Origin: Jiangella asiatica
GTDB taxonomy: Bacteria; Actinomycetota; Actinomycetes; Jiangellales; Jiangellaceae
NCBI RefSeq assembly: GCF_004349065.1
Contig: NZ_SMKZ01000014.1
Coordinates: 78,272-142,271 of the forward strand
Length of the DNA stretch: 64,000 nucleotides
Direction of reading: 5' to 3'
The notes beneath the pieces are model-generated. The model saw nothing but the letters and a program-made list of their open reading frames with translations, did no database searches and was not told the origin of the DNA. Position numbers and translations under genes: made by a program. This document shows, piece after piece, positions 32,684 through 42,881 of the stretch. How positions within the stretch are numbered: position 1 is the stretch's first letter; the number at the start of each line of letters is the position of its first letter.

Positions 32684-34264
32684 GTGACGACCACATCCTT
32701 CGCGGCCCCCGAGGTCCGCGCCGGCAAGCGCGAATGGATCGGCCTCGCCGTCCTGGCGCTGCCCACGCTACTGCTCGCCCTGGACATGAGCGTGCTGTAC
32801 CTGGCGCTGCCGCACCTCGCCGCGGACTTGCAGCCGACCAGCACCCAACTGCTCTGGATCACCGACATCTACGGCTTCATGGTGGCCGGCTTCCTGATCA
32901 CGATGGGGACGCTGGGCGACCGGATCGGCCGCCGCAAGCTCCTGATGACCGGCGCGGTCTTCTTCGCCGCCGCCTCCGTCCTCGCGGCATACTCCACCAG
33001 CGCCGAGATGCTCATCGCCACCCGCACCGTGCTGGGCATCGCCGGCGCGACGCTGATGCCGTCGACTCTCGGCCTGATCACCAACATGTTCACCAACCCG
33101 AAGCAGCGCGGCGTCGCGATCGCGGTCTGGATGAGCTGCTTCATGGGCGGCACCGCCCTGGGCCCGGCCATCGGCGGCATCCTGCTGGAGAGCTTCTGGT
33201 GGGGCTCGGTGTTCCTGCTGGGCGTTCCGATCATGGTGCTGCTGCTGGCCACCGGCCCGGTCCTGCTGCCGGAGCACCGCAATGCCGAAGCCGGCCGGAT
33301 CGACCTGGCCAGCGTCGCACTCTCCCTGGGCACCATCCTCCCGGTCATCTACGGCCTGAAGGAGCTGGCCAAGGACGGCCCGTCCACCACGTCGCTGGGC
33401 GCCATCGCCGTCGGCGTCGCCGTGGGTGTCGCGTTCGTCCGCCGTCAGCTGCGGCTGTCGGACCCGCTGCTGGACCTGCGGCTGTTCGCCAACCGCCGTT
33501 TCACCTCCGCACTGGGCATCTTCTCCGTCGGCGGCTTCGCGATGGGCGGCATGTTCCTCTTCGTCAGCCAGTTCCTGCAGCTCGTCGAGGGCCTGTCCCC
33601 GCTGGAGGCGGGGCTGTGGCTGGTGCCGCCCGCGGTCGCGATGATCGGCGGGACGATGTTCGGACCGGCCCTGAGCCAGCGGCTCGGTGCCGGCCGGGTG
33701 ATCGGCGGCGGGATGGCCATGGCTGGCATCGGCCTGGCGGTGATGACCCAGGCCGGCGCCACCGGCGGGCTGGGCCTGATCGTGGCCGGACTCGTGACCG
33801 CGACCGTGGGCCTGGGCCCGGGCGCCGCGCTGACCGCCGACATCGTCGTCAGCGCCGCCCCGCCGGAGAAGGCCGGCTCGGCCGCGTCGGTCTCGGAGAC
33901 CAGCGGCGAGTTCGGCATCGCGCTGGGCATCGCGGCCCTGGGCAGCCTCGGAACCGCGATCTACCGTTCCGAGCTCACCGTTCCCGCGGGCACCCCGGCG
34001 GAGGTCGCGGCCACCGCCGAGGACACGCTGGCCGGTGCCGTCGCCGCCGCGCCGCAGCTGCCGCCCGAGGTGGCCGTGCCGCTGCTCGACGCCGCCCGGG
34101 ATGCCTTCATGAGCGGACTGAACGTGGTGGCCGGAGTCGGCTCCGTGGCGATGCTCTGCTTCGCCGTGGTCGGGGTGTCCCTGTTCCGCCGGTTTCAGGC
34201 CACGACGGAACCTGTCGAGGACGGGCCCGAGATTCCTGAGGAAACTCTCATCGAAGCCGCCTAG
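32684..34264 (+). CDS. MFS drug exporter, DHA2 (14-helix) family
   Basis: A 526-residue proton-coupled exporter of the EmrB/QacA type. Signature segments: LDMSVLYLALPHLAADLQPT (motif D1), GTLGDRIGRRKLLMTGAVFF (motif A) and LGIAGATLMPSTLGLITNMF. A further DHA2-type segment is SCFMGGTALGPAIGGILLES (motif C). The GTG at 32684 follows GAGAGAGGGA. QacA-like proteins export cationic drugs and dyes, though the natural substrate is unknown. No TetR regulator is adjacent; the CRP-type site upstream may control it. Confidence 0.92.
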   Translation: MTTTSFAAPEVRAGKREWIGLAVLALPTLLLALDMSVLYLALPHLAADLQPTSTQLLWITDIYGFMVAGFLITMGTLGDRIGRRKLLMTGAVFFAAASVLAAYSTSAEMLIATRTVLGIAGATLMPSTLGLITNMFTNPKQRGVAIAVWMSCFMGGTALGPAIGGILLESFWWGSVFLLGVPIMVLLLATGPVLLPEHRNAEAGRIDLASVALSLGTILPVIYGLKELAKDGPSTTSLGAIAVGVAVGVAFVRRQLRLSDPLLDLRLFANRRFTSALGIFSVGGFAMGGMFLFVSQFLQLVEGLSPLEAGLWLVPPAVAMIGGTMFGPALSQRLGAGRVIGGGMAMAGIGLAVMTQAGATGGLGLIVAGLVTATVGLGPGAALTADIVVSAAPPEKAGSAASVSETSGEFGIALGIAALGSLGTAIYRSELTVPAGTPAEVAATAEDTLAGAVAAAPQLPPEVAVPLLDAARDAFMSGLNVVAGVGSVAMLCFAVVGVSLFRRFQATTEPVEDGPEIPEETLIEAA

Positions 34265-34307
34265 CGCGTCGGCTACGTCCCGGACACCTCGCTGCTACCT
34301 TGCGTTC

Positions 34308-35069
34308 ATGACGGACCCTGCCGGTCGTCACCGGACGATCGTCCCCGCGTTCTCGCAGGACGATCCCCGGTACGCGATCGGCAGGGTCCTGCTGGTGGTG
34401 TGCGCGGCCGTCATGACGCTTCACGTCGTGGCGGTCGCGGCCCGCAGCCTCATCCGTCCAAGCCCCGGCACGTTGGCCGACATCCTTGCCCTCCTGAACG
34501 CTGCGCAGGAACGCTCCGTTGCGAGCTGGTGGACGGCCGCGCTGCTGGTCGCTTCCTGCGCGACCGCCACCGTCGTCGCCCGGCTGGCCGCCGACAGCCA
34601 GGCGACGGCGCGCGTGTCGAGGTCATGGCTGGTCCTGGCCGTCGTCTTCGCACTCCTCTCTTTCGACGAGGTCGTCTCCCTGCACGAGCGCGGTGCCCGG
34701 TGGACGGCGTCGGTGTTCGACACCGGTTCCCTGCTGGCGTCCCTCGGATGGACCATCCCGGCCGCCGCGGTCATCGTCGCCTCCCTTCTCGTCCTGATCC
34801 CCGCGTTCCGAGCAATCCCGTTCCGGCCCCGCGGCATCATCGTCGGGGGCCTAGCGCTGTCGATCGCGGGCGCGTTGGGCATGGAGGTCGTGAACGTGCT
34901 CCTCACCGAGGTCGGCGTCCGCTACCTGTGGCGGCATCTCGTGATGGCCGTCGAGGAGGCAGCGGAGATGACCGGCGTCGTGATGATCCTGCTCGGCATG
35001 CTGAGCGCGGTGCGGGCGAGCTCGGCGAACGGCCGCCTGACCCTGGCCTACGACGACGTCAGCCGCTGA
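34308..35069 (+). CDS. Six-helix membrane protein with conserved acidic/His residues
   Basis: A 253-residue protein with six predicted helices (LLVVCAAVMTLHVVAVAA; WWTAALLVASCATATVV; WLVLAVVFALLSFDEVVSLH; IPAAAVIVASLLVLIP; IIVGGLALSIAGALGM; MTGVVMILLGMLSAV). Helix 3 ends FDEVVSLHE and the stretch before helix 6 reads VEEAAEMTG, a spacing reminiscent of paired E/H metal sites in membrane proteins. No named family is recognised. Its end overlaps the convergent TrmH gene by 11 bases. Confidence 0.68.
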   Translation: MTDPAGRHRTIVPAFSQDDPRYAIGRVLLVVCAAVMTLHVVAVAARSLIRPSPGTLADILALLNAAQERSVASWWTAALLVASCATATVVARLAADSQATARVSRSWLVLAVVFALLSFDEVVSLHERGARWTASVFDTGSLLASLGWTIPAAAVIVASLLVLIPAFRAIPFRPRGIIVGGLALSIAGALGMEVVNVLLTEVGVRYLWRHLVMAVEEAAEMTGVVMILLGMLSAVRASSANGRLTLAYDDVSR

Positions 35070-35877
35070 GGCCGGACCGCTGCCGCGACGCCTCGTACAG
35101 CACGACCGTCCCGGCAGCGGCGGCGTTGAGCGAGCTGGCGCTGCCGCCCATCGGGATGCGCACCACGACATCGCAGGCCTCGTGCCAGGCGCGGCTCATG
35201 CCGGCGGTCTCGTTGCCGACGACCACGACGACCGGCCCGGTCAGCGGCGCCTCCGGCAGGTCGACCGTGCCGGACTCGTCCGTTCCGAGAACGATCACGG
35301 GCACCCCGGCACGCCGTCGCTCGTCCACCCATGACAACAGGGGCGCCTGCGAGGCGAGCCGGACGACGGGGAGGGCGAAGACCGACCCTGTGCTCGCCCG
35401 GACCGACTGCGGATCCCATACGTCCGCCGCGTGGCCGGTCGTCACCAGGGCGTGGGCACCCAGCGCGTCCGCGGACCTGGCCAAGGAGCCGATGTTGCCC
35501 GGGCTGCCCGGCCGATCGAAGACCACGACCAGCGAGTCGGGGCTGGACGGCAGCCGCGAGAGGTCGTCGTCGGGCCGGCGCACGACCGCGAGGAGCTCCG
35601 GAACCCCGTCGGCGCGCTCGCCCAGCTCCGCGAGGAGCTCCGGCGCGACCTGGACCACCGGGGCCAGCCCTGCCGCCAGCAGCTCCTTGGCCCAGGCCGA
35701 CGGGTTCGGACGGCCGTCGAACAGCAGCGTCCGGAACGTCAGGCCGGACTCGGCGGCCACGGTGATCGGGCGCACGCCCTGGACGATCAGCTCACCGGCG
35801 GCGTTGCGCTTGGCACGGTTGGTGAGCAGGGCCCGCCACTGCTGGAAGGTCGCGTTGCGGCGCTCGACCCGTCTCAC
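35059..35877 (-). CDS. TrmH/SpoU-family RNA 2'-O-ribose methyltransferase
   Basis: A 272-residue SPOUT enzyme methylating the 2'-OH of a nucleotide in rRNA or tRNA. It has an N-terminal RNA-binding region (RRNATFQQWRALLTNRAKRN) and the trefoil-knot signature motifs: RPGSPGNIGSLARSADALGA (motif 1), VVVVGNETAGMS (motif 2) and IPMGGSASSLNAAAAGTVVL (motif 3). The GTG start overlaps the acyl-CoA dehydrogenase stop by 4 bases. The target nucleotide cannot be told; TsnR-like 23S methylases share the layout. Confidence 0.9.
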   Translation of the reverse strand: MRRVERRNATFQQWRALLTNRAKRNAAGELIVQGVRPITVAAESGLTFRTLLFDGRPNPSAWAKELLAAGLAPVVQVAPELLAELGERADGVPELLAVVRRPDDDLSRLPSSPDSLVVVFDRPGSPGNIGSLARSADALGAHALVTTGHAADVWDPQSVRASTGSVFALPVVRLASQAPLLSWVDERRRAGVPVIVLGTDESGTVDLPEAPLTGPVVVVVGNETAGMSRAWHEACDVVVRIPMGGSASSLNAAAAGTVVLYEASRQRSGLSG

Positions 35878-37022
35878 TGCCCCTTCTCCAGGCCGCGGCT
35901 GACGACCATCCGCTGGATCTGGTTGGTCCCCTCGAAGATCTGCATGACCTTGGCCTCGCGGAAGTACCGCTCCACCGGGAAGTCGCGGGTGTAGCCGGCG
36001 CCGCCGAGGACCTGGACGGCGTCGGTGGCGACCCGCATGGCGTTGTCGGTGGCCACCAGCTTCGCGACGCTGGCCTGGTGCCGAAACGGCATGTCGGCGT
36101 CGCGGCGCCGGGCGGCGACGACGTAGAGCGCGCGGCCGCTCTCGACCGCCGCGGCCATGTCGGCCAGCAGGAACCCGAGGCCCTGGTGCCCGATGATGGG
36201 CCGGCCGAACTGCTCGCGCCCGCGGGCGTAGTCGATCGCCGCGTTCAGCGCCGCCTGGGCCAGCCCGGTCGCGATGGCCGCGACCCCGAGCCGGCCGGAG
36301 TTGAGCGCCCCCAGCGCCAGCCCGAAGCCGTCGCCCTCGTGACCGATGCGCCGCTCCTCCGGCACCAGGACGTCGTCGAGGTGCAACACGGTGGTAGGCG
36401 AGGCGGTCAACCCGAGCTTGCGCTCCGGGGCGCCGAACGACAGCCCGGACGCGTCGGCCGGCACCAGGAAGCAGGAGATGCCACGGGGCCCGTCGTCGGA
36501 GGTGCGGGCGAAGACGGTGTAGAAGTCGGCCACGCCACCGTGGGTGATCCAGGCCTTCGTGCCGGTCAGCCGGTAGCTGTCGCCGTCGCGGACCGCCCGG
36601 GTGGACAGTGCCGCGGCGTCGGAGCCGGCCTGCGGCTCGGACAGGCAGTACGCACCCAGCAGCTCGCCACCGATCATGTCCGGCAGCCAGCGCTTGCGCT
36701 GCTCCGGCGTGCCGTGACTGGCCAGCGGCCAGCAGGACAGCGTGTGCACGCTGACGGTGAGCGCCACCGTCGCCCAGCGCTCGGCCAGCTCCTCCAGGAC
36801 CTGCAAGTAGACCTCGTACGGCTGCCCACCGCCGCCGAGCGACTCGTCGTAGGGCAGGCCGAGCAGTCCGATGCGGCCGATGGTGCGGACGAGGTCACGG
36901 GGATACTCACCCGCGTCCTCGGCGTCGTCGGCGCGCGGACGCAGCTCACGATCGGCGATCTCGCGGACCAGGCCGACCAGATCGGCGGCCTCCGGGGTAG
37001 GCAGCATGCGCTCAACGGACAC
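35874..37022 (-). CDS. Acyl-CoA dehydrogenase
   Basis: FAD flavoenzyme for alpha,beta-dehydrogenation of acyl-CoA thioesters. The 382-residue chain shows GAYCLSEPQAGSDAAALST, TKAWITHGGVADFYTVF, YARGREQFGRPIIGHQG and the C-terminal QVLGGAGYTRDFPVERYFRE and KVMQIFEGTNQIQRMVV, the last two marking the family's signature end. Base Glu is in FEGTNQ. The GTG at 37022 is chosen because GGAGG lies 10 bases upstream. It is coupled to the TrmH gene downstream; chain-length preference (short/branched) is not evident. Confidence 0.92.
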   Translation of the reverse strand: MSVERMLPTPEAADLVGLVREIADRELRPRADDAEDAGEYPRDLVRTIGRIGLLGLPYDESLGGGGQPYEVYLQVLEELAERWATVALTVSVHTLSCWPLASHGTPEQRKRWLPDMIGGELLGAYCLSEPQAGSDAAALSTRAVRDGDSYRLTGTKAWITHGGVADFYTVFARTSDDGPRGISCFLVPADASGLSFGAPERKLGLTASPTTVLHLDDVLVPEERRIGHEGDGFGLALGALNSGRLGVAAIATGLAQAALNAAIDYARGREQFGRPIIGHQGLGFLLADMAAAVESGRALYVVAARRRDADMPFRHQASVAKLVATDNAMRVATDAVQVLGGAGYTRDFPVERYFREAKVMQIFEGTNQIQRMVVSRGLEKGQ

Positions 37023-37149
37023 GGTTCGGGTACCTCCACGGCTCGCGCCGGCCAGGGATCGCCCGGCGCGACGTAGGTCGTCAAGACGCGGCCGGCCCAC
37101 AGCGGAAGAGGCGGTGACCGCACCACACCGCGAGCCGGCGAGCCACAGC

Positions 37150-38115
37150 CTACCGTGGTGCCTGGCCGCCGCGGACCCGGGTGATCTCGTAGAGGGCAAC
37201 CCCCGCGGCCACACCCGCGTTCAGCGACTCGACGCTGCTGACGATGGGGATGCGGACCACGAGGTCGCACGTATCGGTGACGATGCGCGACATGCCGGAG
37301 GCCTCGGACCCGACCACCAGACACAGCGGCCGATCGAGTACCTCGGCGTCGACGAGATCGGTGCGGCCGGCACTGTCCAGGCCGACCACGAACAGCCCGG
37401 CGTCCTGGTAGGCGCGCAGCGTCCGGGCGAGGTTGGTGGCCCGCGCCACCGGGACCCGGGCGGCCGCGCCGGCCGACGTCTTCCACGCCCCGGCGGTCAT
37501 GCCGGCGCTGCGCCGCTCGGGCACGACGACGCCATGCGCACCGAACGCGGCCGCCGAGCGCACGACGGCGCCGAGGTTGCGCGGGTCGGTGACGCCGTCG
37601 AGGGCGACGACCAGCGGCAGCTCGCCCGCCTCGTGCGCGGCCTCGACGAGGTCTGCGGGTTCCGCATACTCGTACGGCGGCAGCGCCAGCGCGAGGCCCT
37701 GGTGAACAGCGCCACCGGTGACGCGGTCGAGCTCCGAGCGGGGCGCCTCGAGCAGGGGCAGCCCGCGCTCGGTGGCGATCTTGAGCACCTCGCGGACGCG
37801 GTCGTCGCTGTCGATGCGCTCGGCCACATAGAGAGCCTTGACCGGGACGTGCGCCCGCAGCGCCTCGACGACGGCGTTGCGCCCGGCCACCGTCTCCGCC
37901 GCGCCCGGCTTCCCGGGCGCACCACGTCGAGGCGCCGAAGCCTTCTCCGCCTTCTTCGCTCGCCGGGCGGCGGGATGACTCGGGCGGTCCTCCGCGCGCG
38001 GCGTCGGGCCCTTGCCCTCGAGGCCCTTGCGCCGCTGCCCGCCGGAGCCGACGACCATGCCCTTCTTGGTGCCGGACTTGCGCATGGCGCCGCGGCGCTG
38101 GGAGTTGCCGGCCAT
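37150..38115 (-). CDS. rlmB: 23S rRNA (guanosine-2'-O-)-methyltransferase RlmB
   Basis: A 321-residue SPOUT enzyme modifying G2251 (E. coli numbering) of 23S rRNA. A long basic N-terminal extension (MRKSGTKKGMVVGSGGQRRK), typical of actinobacteria, is followed by the substrate-binding domain (VAGRNAVVEALRAHVPVKAL). The methylase motifs are LDGVTDPRNLGAVVRSAAAF, LVVGSEASGMSR and RIPIVSSVESLNAGVAAGVA. It is downstream of cysS with a one-base overlap (TGATG), the order also found in Mycobacterium. Confidence 0.94.
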   Translation of the reverse strand: MAGNSQRRGAMRKSGTKKGMVVGSGGQRRKGLEGKGPTPRAEDRPSHPAARRAKKAEKASAPRRGAPGKPGAAETVAGRNAVVEALRAHVPVKALYVAERIDSDDRVREVLKIATERGLPLLEAPRSELDRVTGGAVHQGLALALPPYEYAEPADLVEAAHEAGELPLVVALDGVTDPRNLGAVVRSAAAFGAHGVVVPERRSAGMTAGAWKTSAGAAARVPVARATNLARTLRAYQDAGLFVVGLDSAGRTDLVDAEVLDRPLCLVVGSEASGMSRIVTDTCDLVVRIPIVSSVESLNAGVAAGVALYEITRVRGGQAPR

Positions 38116-39563
38116 CAGCGTCCATCCGTTCGGTCCGGAGCGGTGTCAGCCAGCTCCCAGCGAGTGCCGTCGGGGTTGTCCTCGACCACGATGCCGGCCG
38201 CCTTCAGCCGGTCGCGCAGCAGGTCGGCGGTGGCGAAGTCCTTGTTCTCGCGGGCCTGCTGCCGCTGCTCGATCACCGCCTGCACCAGGGCTTCGACGAC
38301 GCCGCGCAGCCGGTCGCCGGAGGCGCCGACGGTGTCCAGGCCCACCCACGGCTCGGACAACGGGTCCAGGCCGAGCACCCCGAGCATGGCCCGAACCGAT
38401 GCGAGGTTGGCCCGTAGCTCCACACGCTCACCGGCGGCGAGCAGCGTGTTGCCCTCGCGTACGGTGTCGAACAGCACCGCCAGGGCCTGCGGCACCGAGA
38501 CGTCGTCGTCCATGGCCGCCCGGAACGCCGCCGGCACATCGGGTGCCGGCGCGACGTTGGTGGTGACGCCGGACGCGCGCACGACGTAGCCCTCGATGCG
38601 CCGGAACGCCGCTGCCGCCTCCTCCAGCGCGCCCTCGGAGAACTCGATGTGGCTGCGGTAGTGCGGCGCGACGAGGTAGTAGCGCAGCTCGATGGGCCGC
38701 ACCCGCTGGACGACGTCGGCCACGAGCATGGAGTTGCCCAGCGACTTGCTCATCTTCTCGCCCGAGGTGGTGACCCAGGCGTTGTGCATCCAGAACCGCG
38801 CGAACGGCTGCCCGGCCGCGCGGGACTGGGCCAGCTCGTTCTCGTGGTGCGGGAAGCGCAGGTCGATGCCGCCGCCGTGGATGTCGAACTCCGTGCCGAG
38901 GTACTTCACGGCCATCGCCGAGCACTCCAAGTGCCAGCCCGGGCGGCCGCGGCCGAACGGGGTGGGCCAGGAGGCGGTCTCGGGCTCCCCCGGCTTGTGG
39001 CCCTTCCACAGCGCGAAGTCGCGCGGATCGCGCTTGCCGCGCGGGTCGGCGTCGGCGGCCGGCTCCATCTCGTCGACCTTCTGCCCGGACAGCTCGCCGT
39101 AGGAGGGCCAGGAGCGCACGTCGAAGTAGACGTCGCCGGACTCGTCGTGCGCCGCATAGGCGTGCCCGCGGTCGATCAGCACCTGCATGAGCTCGACCAT
39201 CTCCGGGATGTGGCCGGTGGCCCGCGGTTGGTACGTGGCCGGCAGGCAGCCCAGCACCTCGTACGCCGCGTCGAGGGCGCGCTCGTTCTCGTACGCCCAC
39301 GCCCACCACGGCCGCCCGGCCTCGGCGGACTTCACCAGGATCTTGTCCTCGATGTCGGTGACGTTGGCGACGATGGTGACCTCGGAGCCGTTGTGCTCGA
39401 ACCACCGGCGCAGCACGTCGAACACCACTTCCTTGCGGATGTGACCGATGTGCGGCGGTCCCTGCACGGTCAGCCCACAGTGGTAGATCCCGACCTTGCC
39501 CGGGACGACCGGGACGAAGTCGCGGATCTCACTGCTGGCGCTGTCGTACAGACGAAGACTCAC
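38115..39563 (-). CDS. cysS: Cysteinyl-tRNA synthetase
   Basis: A 482-residue class I synthetase with HIGH motif [11 protein letters not shown], zinc ligands including Cys in YHCGLTVQG, motif [11 protein letters not shown], and KMSKS in [12 protein letters not shown]. The alpha-helical anticodon part is C-terminal. The GTG at 39563 ([15 protein letters not shown]) is chosen. No ribosome site precedes it, and TACCCT sits 6 bases upstream as a -10 box, so the message may be leaderless. It is followed by rlmB. In mycobacteria ispF-ispD-carD lie directly upstream; here that block begins only at 45.2 kb. Confidence 0.95.
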   Translation of the reverse strand: MSLRLYDSASSEIRDFVPVVPGKVGIYHCGLTVQGPPHIGHIRKEVVFDVLRRWFEHNGSEVTIVANVTDIEDKILVKSAEAGRPWWAWAYENERALDAAYEVLGCLPATYQPRATGHIPEMVELMQVLIDRGHAYAAHDESGDVYFDVRSWPSYGELSGQKVDEMEPAADADPRGKRDPRDFALWKGHKPGEPETASWPTPFGRGRPGWHLECSAMAVKYLGTEFDIHGGGIDLRFPHHENELAQSRAAGQPFARFWMHNAWVTTSGEKMSKSLGNSMLVADVVQRVRPIELRYYLVAPHYRSHIEFSEGALEEAAAAFRRIEGYVVRASGVTTNVAPAPDVPAAFRAAMDDDVSVPQALAVLFDTVREGNTLLAAGERVELRANLASVRAMLGVLGLDPLSEPWVGLDTVGASGDRLRGVVEALVQAVIEQRQQARENKDFATADLLRDRLKAAGIVVEDNPDGTRWELADTAPDRTDGR

Positions 39564-39677
39564 CGGACAAGGGTAGCCACTTCGGCACACCCCGGGAGCC
39601 CGAGGCCGTACACACCTCGCACCAATGCGGCCGAGTTCGGTGTCCGGGCCCTCGATGGGGGACAATGGCAACTGACC

Positions 39678-40457
39678 ATGACCGCTGAACACACCACCCC
39701 GACGCCGCCGACGGAGCAGGCCCTCGTGATCGAGACCGATCGCCCCGCCCGCCGGCGCGACAGACCGTGGTGGGTCCCGTCGGTACCGGCCGGGCTCGGC
39801 GCCGCCGCTCTGCTCGGGCTCATGACCTGGCAAGTTCTGGTCCGAGGGCCGTTCATCGCGTGGGACTGGGACGTCCACGTCTACGTCGACGCCCGCCAGC
39901 CCGAGGGCCTGGTGAGGTCGCTGCTGGACGCACTGGCCAGTCTCGGCGGTCAGCGGCTGTACACGCTGCCCATCATCGCCACCGTCGGGCTCTACGTGGC
40001 CTACCGGCAGCGCCGGCTGCGCCCGCTCATCGCGATCGCGGCCGGCCTGGCCACGGTGCTGTTCGTCGGATACTGGATCAAGTTCGGCCTGGGCCGGACG
40101 CCGCCGGCCAGCGGCCAGGACGTCCTGCACGGCGTGGGCCAGGCGTTCCCCTCCGGTCACACCGCCAACGCCACCCTCACCTGGTTCCTGCTGGTCGTCG
40201 TGTTGTTCGGGGCCCAGGGGCTCAAGCCCGATCCGGTGCGGTTCCGCCGCTACCTGTGGCTGGCCCTGGCCGGCGTCATCGTCACCGGCGGCCTCATGAC
40301 CACGCTCGACTACCACTGGCTCAGCGACATCCCCGGCGGCTGGGTGCTGGGCCTGCTGGCGCTGATGGTGTCGGTGACGGTGCTGCGCGCGCCCGCAGTG
40401 TGGCCGTTCCGGCCGGTCGGCGACCGCGGCCGGGGCTGGCCGTCGCGCCACGACTAG
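39678..40457 (+). CDS. PAP2-family membrane phosphatase
   Basis: A 259-residue protein with six helices and a PAP2 signature. KFGLGRTPP corresponds to motif 1 but has RTPP where RPRP is usual; [10 protein letters not shown] is motif 2 with the catalytic His; and [18 protein letters not shown] is motif 3, with D-Y-H in place of the common S-R-x-Y-L-x-x-H. It probably dephosphorylates a lipid phosphate such as undecaprenyl pyrophosphate or phosphatidylglycerophosphate. The ATG at 39678 is used. It is divergent from cysS and starts the region that splits the cysS and isp blocks. Confidence 0.85.
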   Translation: MTAEHTTPTPPTEQALVIETDRPARRRDRPWWVPSVPAGLGAAALLGLMTWQVLVRGPFIAWDWDVHVYVDARQPEGLVRSLLDALASLGGQRLYTLPIIATVGLYVAYRQRRLRPLIAIAAGLATVLFVGYWIKFGLGRTPPASGQDVLHGVGQAFPSGHTANATLTWFLLVVVLFGAQGLKPDPVRFRRYLWLALAGVIVTGGLMTTLDYHWLSDIPGGWVLGLLALMVSVTVLRAPAVWPFRPVGDRGRGWPSRHD

Positions 40458-40459
40458 CG

Positions 40460-41452
40460 TCACCGGCGGACGCGGGCGCCCCGTTCGTCGTCCAGGAGCG
40501 GCTCCTCGTCAGGTATCAGACCCCGCCGCGCCAGCGACTCCCACAGCGCCGACGGGACGGGCTCGGCCAGCCGGGCCGCGTTCTCGGCAACCTCCGCCGG
40601 CGACCTCATGCCCACCACCGCCGAGCTCACCAGCGGATGCCGCAGCGGGAAGCGCAGTGCCGCCCGCGGCAGGTCGACGCCATGGCCGGCGCAGACGGCG
40701 GCCAGCTCGCGGGCGCGCCGCAGCACCGGCGGCGGAACCGCACCGTACTCGTAGGTGGCGTCGGGGCCCGGCTCCGCCGTGGCGAGCAGGCCCGAGTTGA
40801 AGACCGCGGCCGCCACGACGCCAACCCGGCGCTCCGCGCACGCCGGGAACAGCGCGTCCTGGGCGGGCTGCTCCAGCAGCGTGTAGCGGCCGGCGACCAT
40901 GACGGCGTCGAGGTCACCCTCGCGGACCAGCCGAGCCAGCGCCGCAGCGTCCTTGGAGCCGACGCCGACGGCGCGCACGGCACCCTCCGCGCGCAGTTCG
41001 GCCAGCGCGGGGAGCGCCGTCGCCATCGCCTCGTCCATCCGATCCTCGGGATCGTGCAGGTAGAGCAGGTCGACGCGGTCGAGTCCGAGCCGCTGGAGGC
41101 TCTCGTCGAGGCTGCGCCGGATGCCGTCGCGGCTGAGGTCCCAGAGCCGGCGGTGGCTGGCCGGGACGGCGAACCGCCCTTCGTCGTCGCTCCCCGCGGC
41201 TCCGTCGACAGGCACGAGCAGCCGGCCGGCCTTCGTCGACAGGACGTAGGAGTCGCGGTCGCGGCCGGCGAGCGCGGCGCCCAGCAGCCGCTCGGACCGG
41301 CCCAGCCCGTAGTGCGGCGCGGTGTCGAAGTAGCGGATGCCGGCGGCCCAGGCCGCGTCGACGGTGGCCGCCGCGGTGTCGTCGTCGACGGCGCTGTACA
41401 GGCCCGCGATGGGCGCCGCGCCGAAGCCGAGCCGGCTGAGGGCTAGGTCCAC
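40460..41452 (-). CDS. Aldo/keto reductase (L-fucose dehydrogenase-like)
   Basis: A 330-residue (beta/alpha)8 NAD(P)H oxidoreductase of the D-threo-aldose/L-fucose dehydrogenase group. Features: [35 protein letters not shown] with the catalytic Asp and Tyr, a [11 protein letters not shown]ys, and [12 protein letters not shown] with His. C-terminal coenzyme contacts follow. The start overlaps the downstream end of the L-fuconate dehydratase gene by 10 bases. In the oxidative fucose pathway this enzyme makes L-fucono-lactone. Confidence 0.88.
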   Translation of the reverse strand: MDLALSRLGFGAAPIAGLYSAVDDDTAAATVDAAWAAGIRYFDTAPHYGLGRSERLLGAALAGRDRDSYVLSTKAGRLLVPVDGAAGSDDEGRFAVPASHRRLWDLSRDGIRRSLDESLQRLGLDRVDLLYLHDPEDRMDEAMATALPALAELRAEGAVRAVGVGSKDAAALARLVREGDLDAVMVAGRYTLLEQPAQDALFPACAERRVGVVAAAVFNSGLLATAEPGPDATYEYGAVPPPVLRRARELAAVCAGHGVDLPRAALRFPLRHPLVSSAVVGMRSPAEVAENAARLAEPVPSALWESLARRGLIPDEEPLLDDERGARVRR

Positions 41453-42735
41453 ACCGCACCGTCCGGGAACCGGTGCGCCGCCACCGACGGCGCGAGGATC
41501 TCGGTGCTGGCGCCGGACAGCTCGGGCGCAAGGTAGCGGCCGCGCTCGATGCGGACCGGGTCGGCGAAGTGCTCGTGCAGGTGGTCGACGTACTCGATGA
41601 CGCGGTCCGTGGTGGTGCCACTGACCGCGACGTAGTCGAACATCGCCAGGTGCTGGACCGCTTCACACAGTCCGACGCCGCCGGCGTGCGGGCAGACCGG
41701 GACGCCGAACTTCGCCGCCAGCAGCAGGATGGCGATGTTCTCGTTGACGCCGGCGACGCGGGTCGCGTCGATCTGCACGAACCCGGTGCCGCGCGCCTGC
41801 AGCAGCTGCTTGAACACCACCCGGTTGGCGATGTGCTCACCGGTGGCCACCCGGATCGGCGCGATGCGCTCGGCGATCGCGGCGTGGCCCAGCACGTCGT
41901 CGGGGCTGGTCGGCTCCTCGACCCACCAGGGGTCGAACGGCGCGAGCTCCTTGACCCAGCGCACCGCCTCGTCGACGTCCCAGCGCTGGTTGGCGTCGAT
42001 GGCGATGCGCACGTCCGGGCCGCAGATCTCGCGGGCGATGCCCAGCCGCCGCACGTCGTCGTCGAGGTCGCCGCCGACCTTGAGCTTGATCTGGGTGAAG
42101 CCGTCGGCGATGGCCTCCCGGGTCAGCCGGGCGAGCTTGACGTCGTCGTAGCCCAGCCAGCCGGGCGTGGTGGTGTAGCCCGGGTAGCCGTTTTCGAGCA
42201 GGTCGGCGGTGCGCTGCGCCCGTCCGGGCTCGGCGGCTCGGAGCAGCTCCAGGGCCTCGGCCGGGTCGAGGGCGTCGGTGAGGTACCGGAAGTCGACCAG
42301 GCCGACGATCTCGTCCGGTGAAAGCTCCGACAACAGCCTCCACAGGGGCTTGCCCTCGCGCCGGGCCCGCAGGTCCCACAGCGCGTTGACCACGGCGCCG
42401 ACCGCCATGTGCATGACGCCCTTCTCAGGGCCGAGCCAGCGCAGCTGTGAGTCGTGGACCAGCCGCCGCCACGTGTCGCCGAGGTCGGCCAGCATCGGTT
42501 CGACCTCGCGGCCCACGATGAACGGCCGCAGCGCCTCGATGGCCGCTACCTGCACGTCGTTGCCGCGACCGATGGTGAAGACGAACCCGTGGCCATCCGG
42601 GCCGTCGTCGTCGGTGCCCAGGACCGTGTAGGCCGCGGAGTAGTCCGGGTCCGGGTTCATCGCGTCGGACCCGTCCAGGAACCGCGAGGTCGGAAAGCGC
42701 AGGTCGAAGGTCTCGAGTGCGGTGATCTGGCTCAT
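41443..42735 (-). CDS. fucD: L-fuconate dehydratase
   Basis: A 430-residue enolase-superfamily enzyme removing water from L-fuconate to give 2-keto-3-deoxy-L-fuconate. It is close to human ENOSF1-type proteins across its length ([40 protein letters not shown]). Acid/base KxK is IKLKVGG, metal ligands are [16 protein letters not shown] and GEHIANR, and the His base lies in [22 protein letters not shown] precedes the ATG at 42735. It forms an operon with the aldo/keto reductase, divergent from an SDR that probably does the next step. Confidence 0.92.
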   Translation of the reverse strand: MSQITALETFDLRFPTSRFLDGSDAMNPDPDYSAAYTVLGTDDDGPDGHGFVFTIGRGNDVQVAAIEALRPFIVGREVEPMLADLGDTWRRLVHDSQLRWLGPEKGVMHMAVGAVVNALWDLRARREGKPLWRLLSELSPDEIVGLVDFRYLTDALDPAEALELLRAAEPGRAQRTADLLENGYPGYTTTPGWLGYDDVKLARLTREAIADGFTQIKLKVGGDLDDDVRRLGIAREICGPDVRIAIDANQRWDVDEAVRWVKELAPFDPWWVEEPTSPDDVLGHAAIAERIAPIRVATGEHIANRVVFKQLLQARGTGFVQIDATRVAGVNENIAILLLAAKFGVPVCPHAGGVGLCEAVQHLAMFDYVAVSGTTTDRVIEYVDHLHEHFADPVRIERGRYLAPELSGASTEILAPSVAAHRFPDGAVWT

Positions 42736-42768
42736 GGCAGCCCTTCTCCACGCGGCGCGTGCGGCAGA

Positions 42769-42845
42769 ACATCCGATGTATGTGGGCCCAGTGTGCCACG
42801 AATCGTCGCCCGTCCCCCAGATGCGGGCCATGACATAGGATGTAT
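42769..42845. promoter_or_regulatory. Two ACAT-N3-ATGT operators in the fucose-cluster promoter region
   Basis: ACATCCGATGTAT (42769-42781) and ACATAGGATGTAT (42833-42845) share 11 of 13 bases and each contains the inverted repeat ACAT-N3-ATGT. One lies 34 bases ahead of fucD and the other 37 bases ahead of the divergent SDR, so one GntR/FadR-type regulator could control both. No such regulator lies in the cassette. Confidence 0.7.
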
Positions 42846-42881
42846 CGCGCCAAAGTGCGAGCCCAAGAATCGGAGGGGACC

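Noticed and set aside
38649..39677. Plus-strand extension of the PAP2 gene over cysS
   Set aside because: The upstream part is antisense to cysS motifs; PAP2 homology begins after the ATG at 39678.
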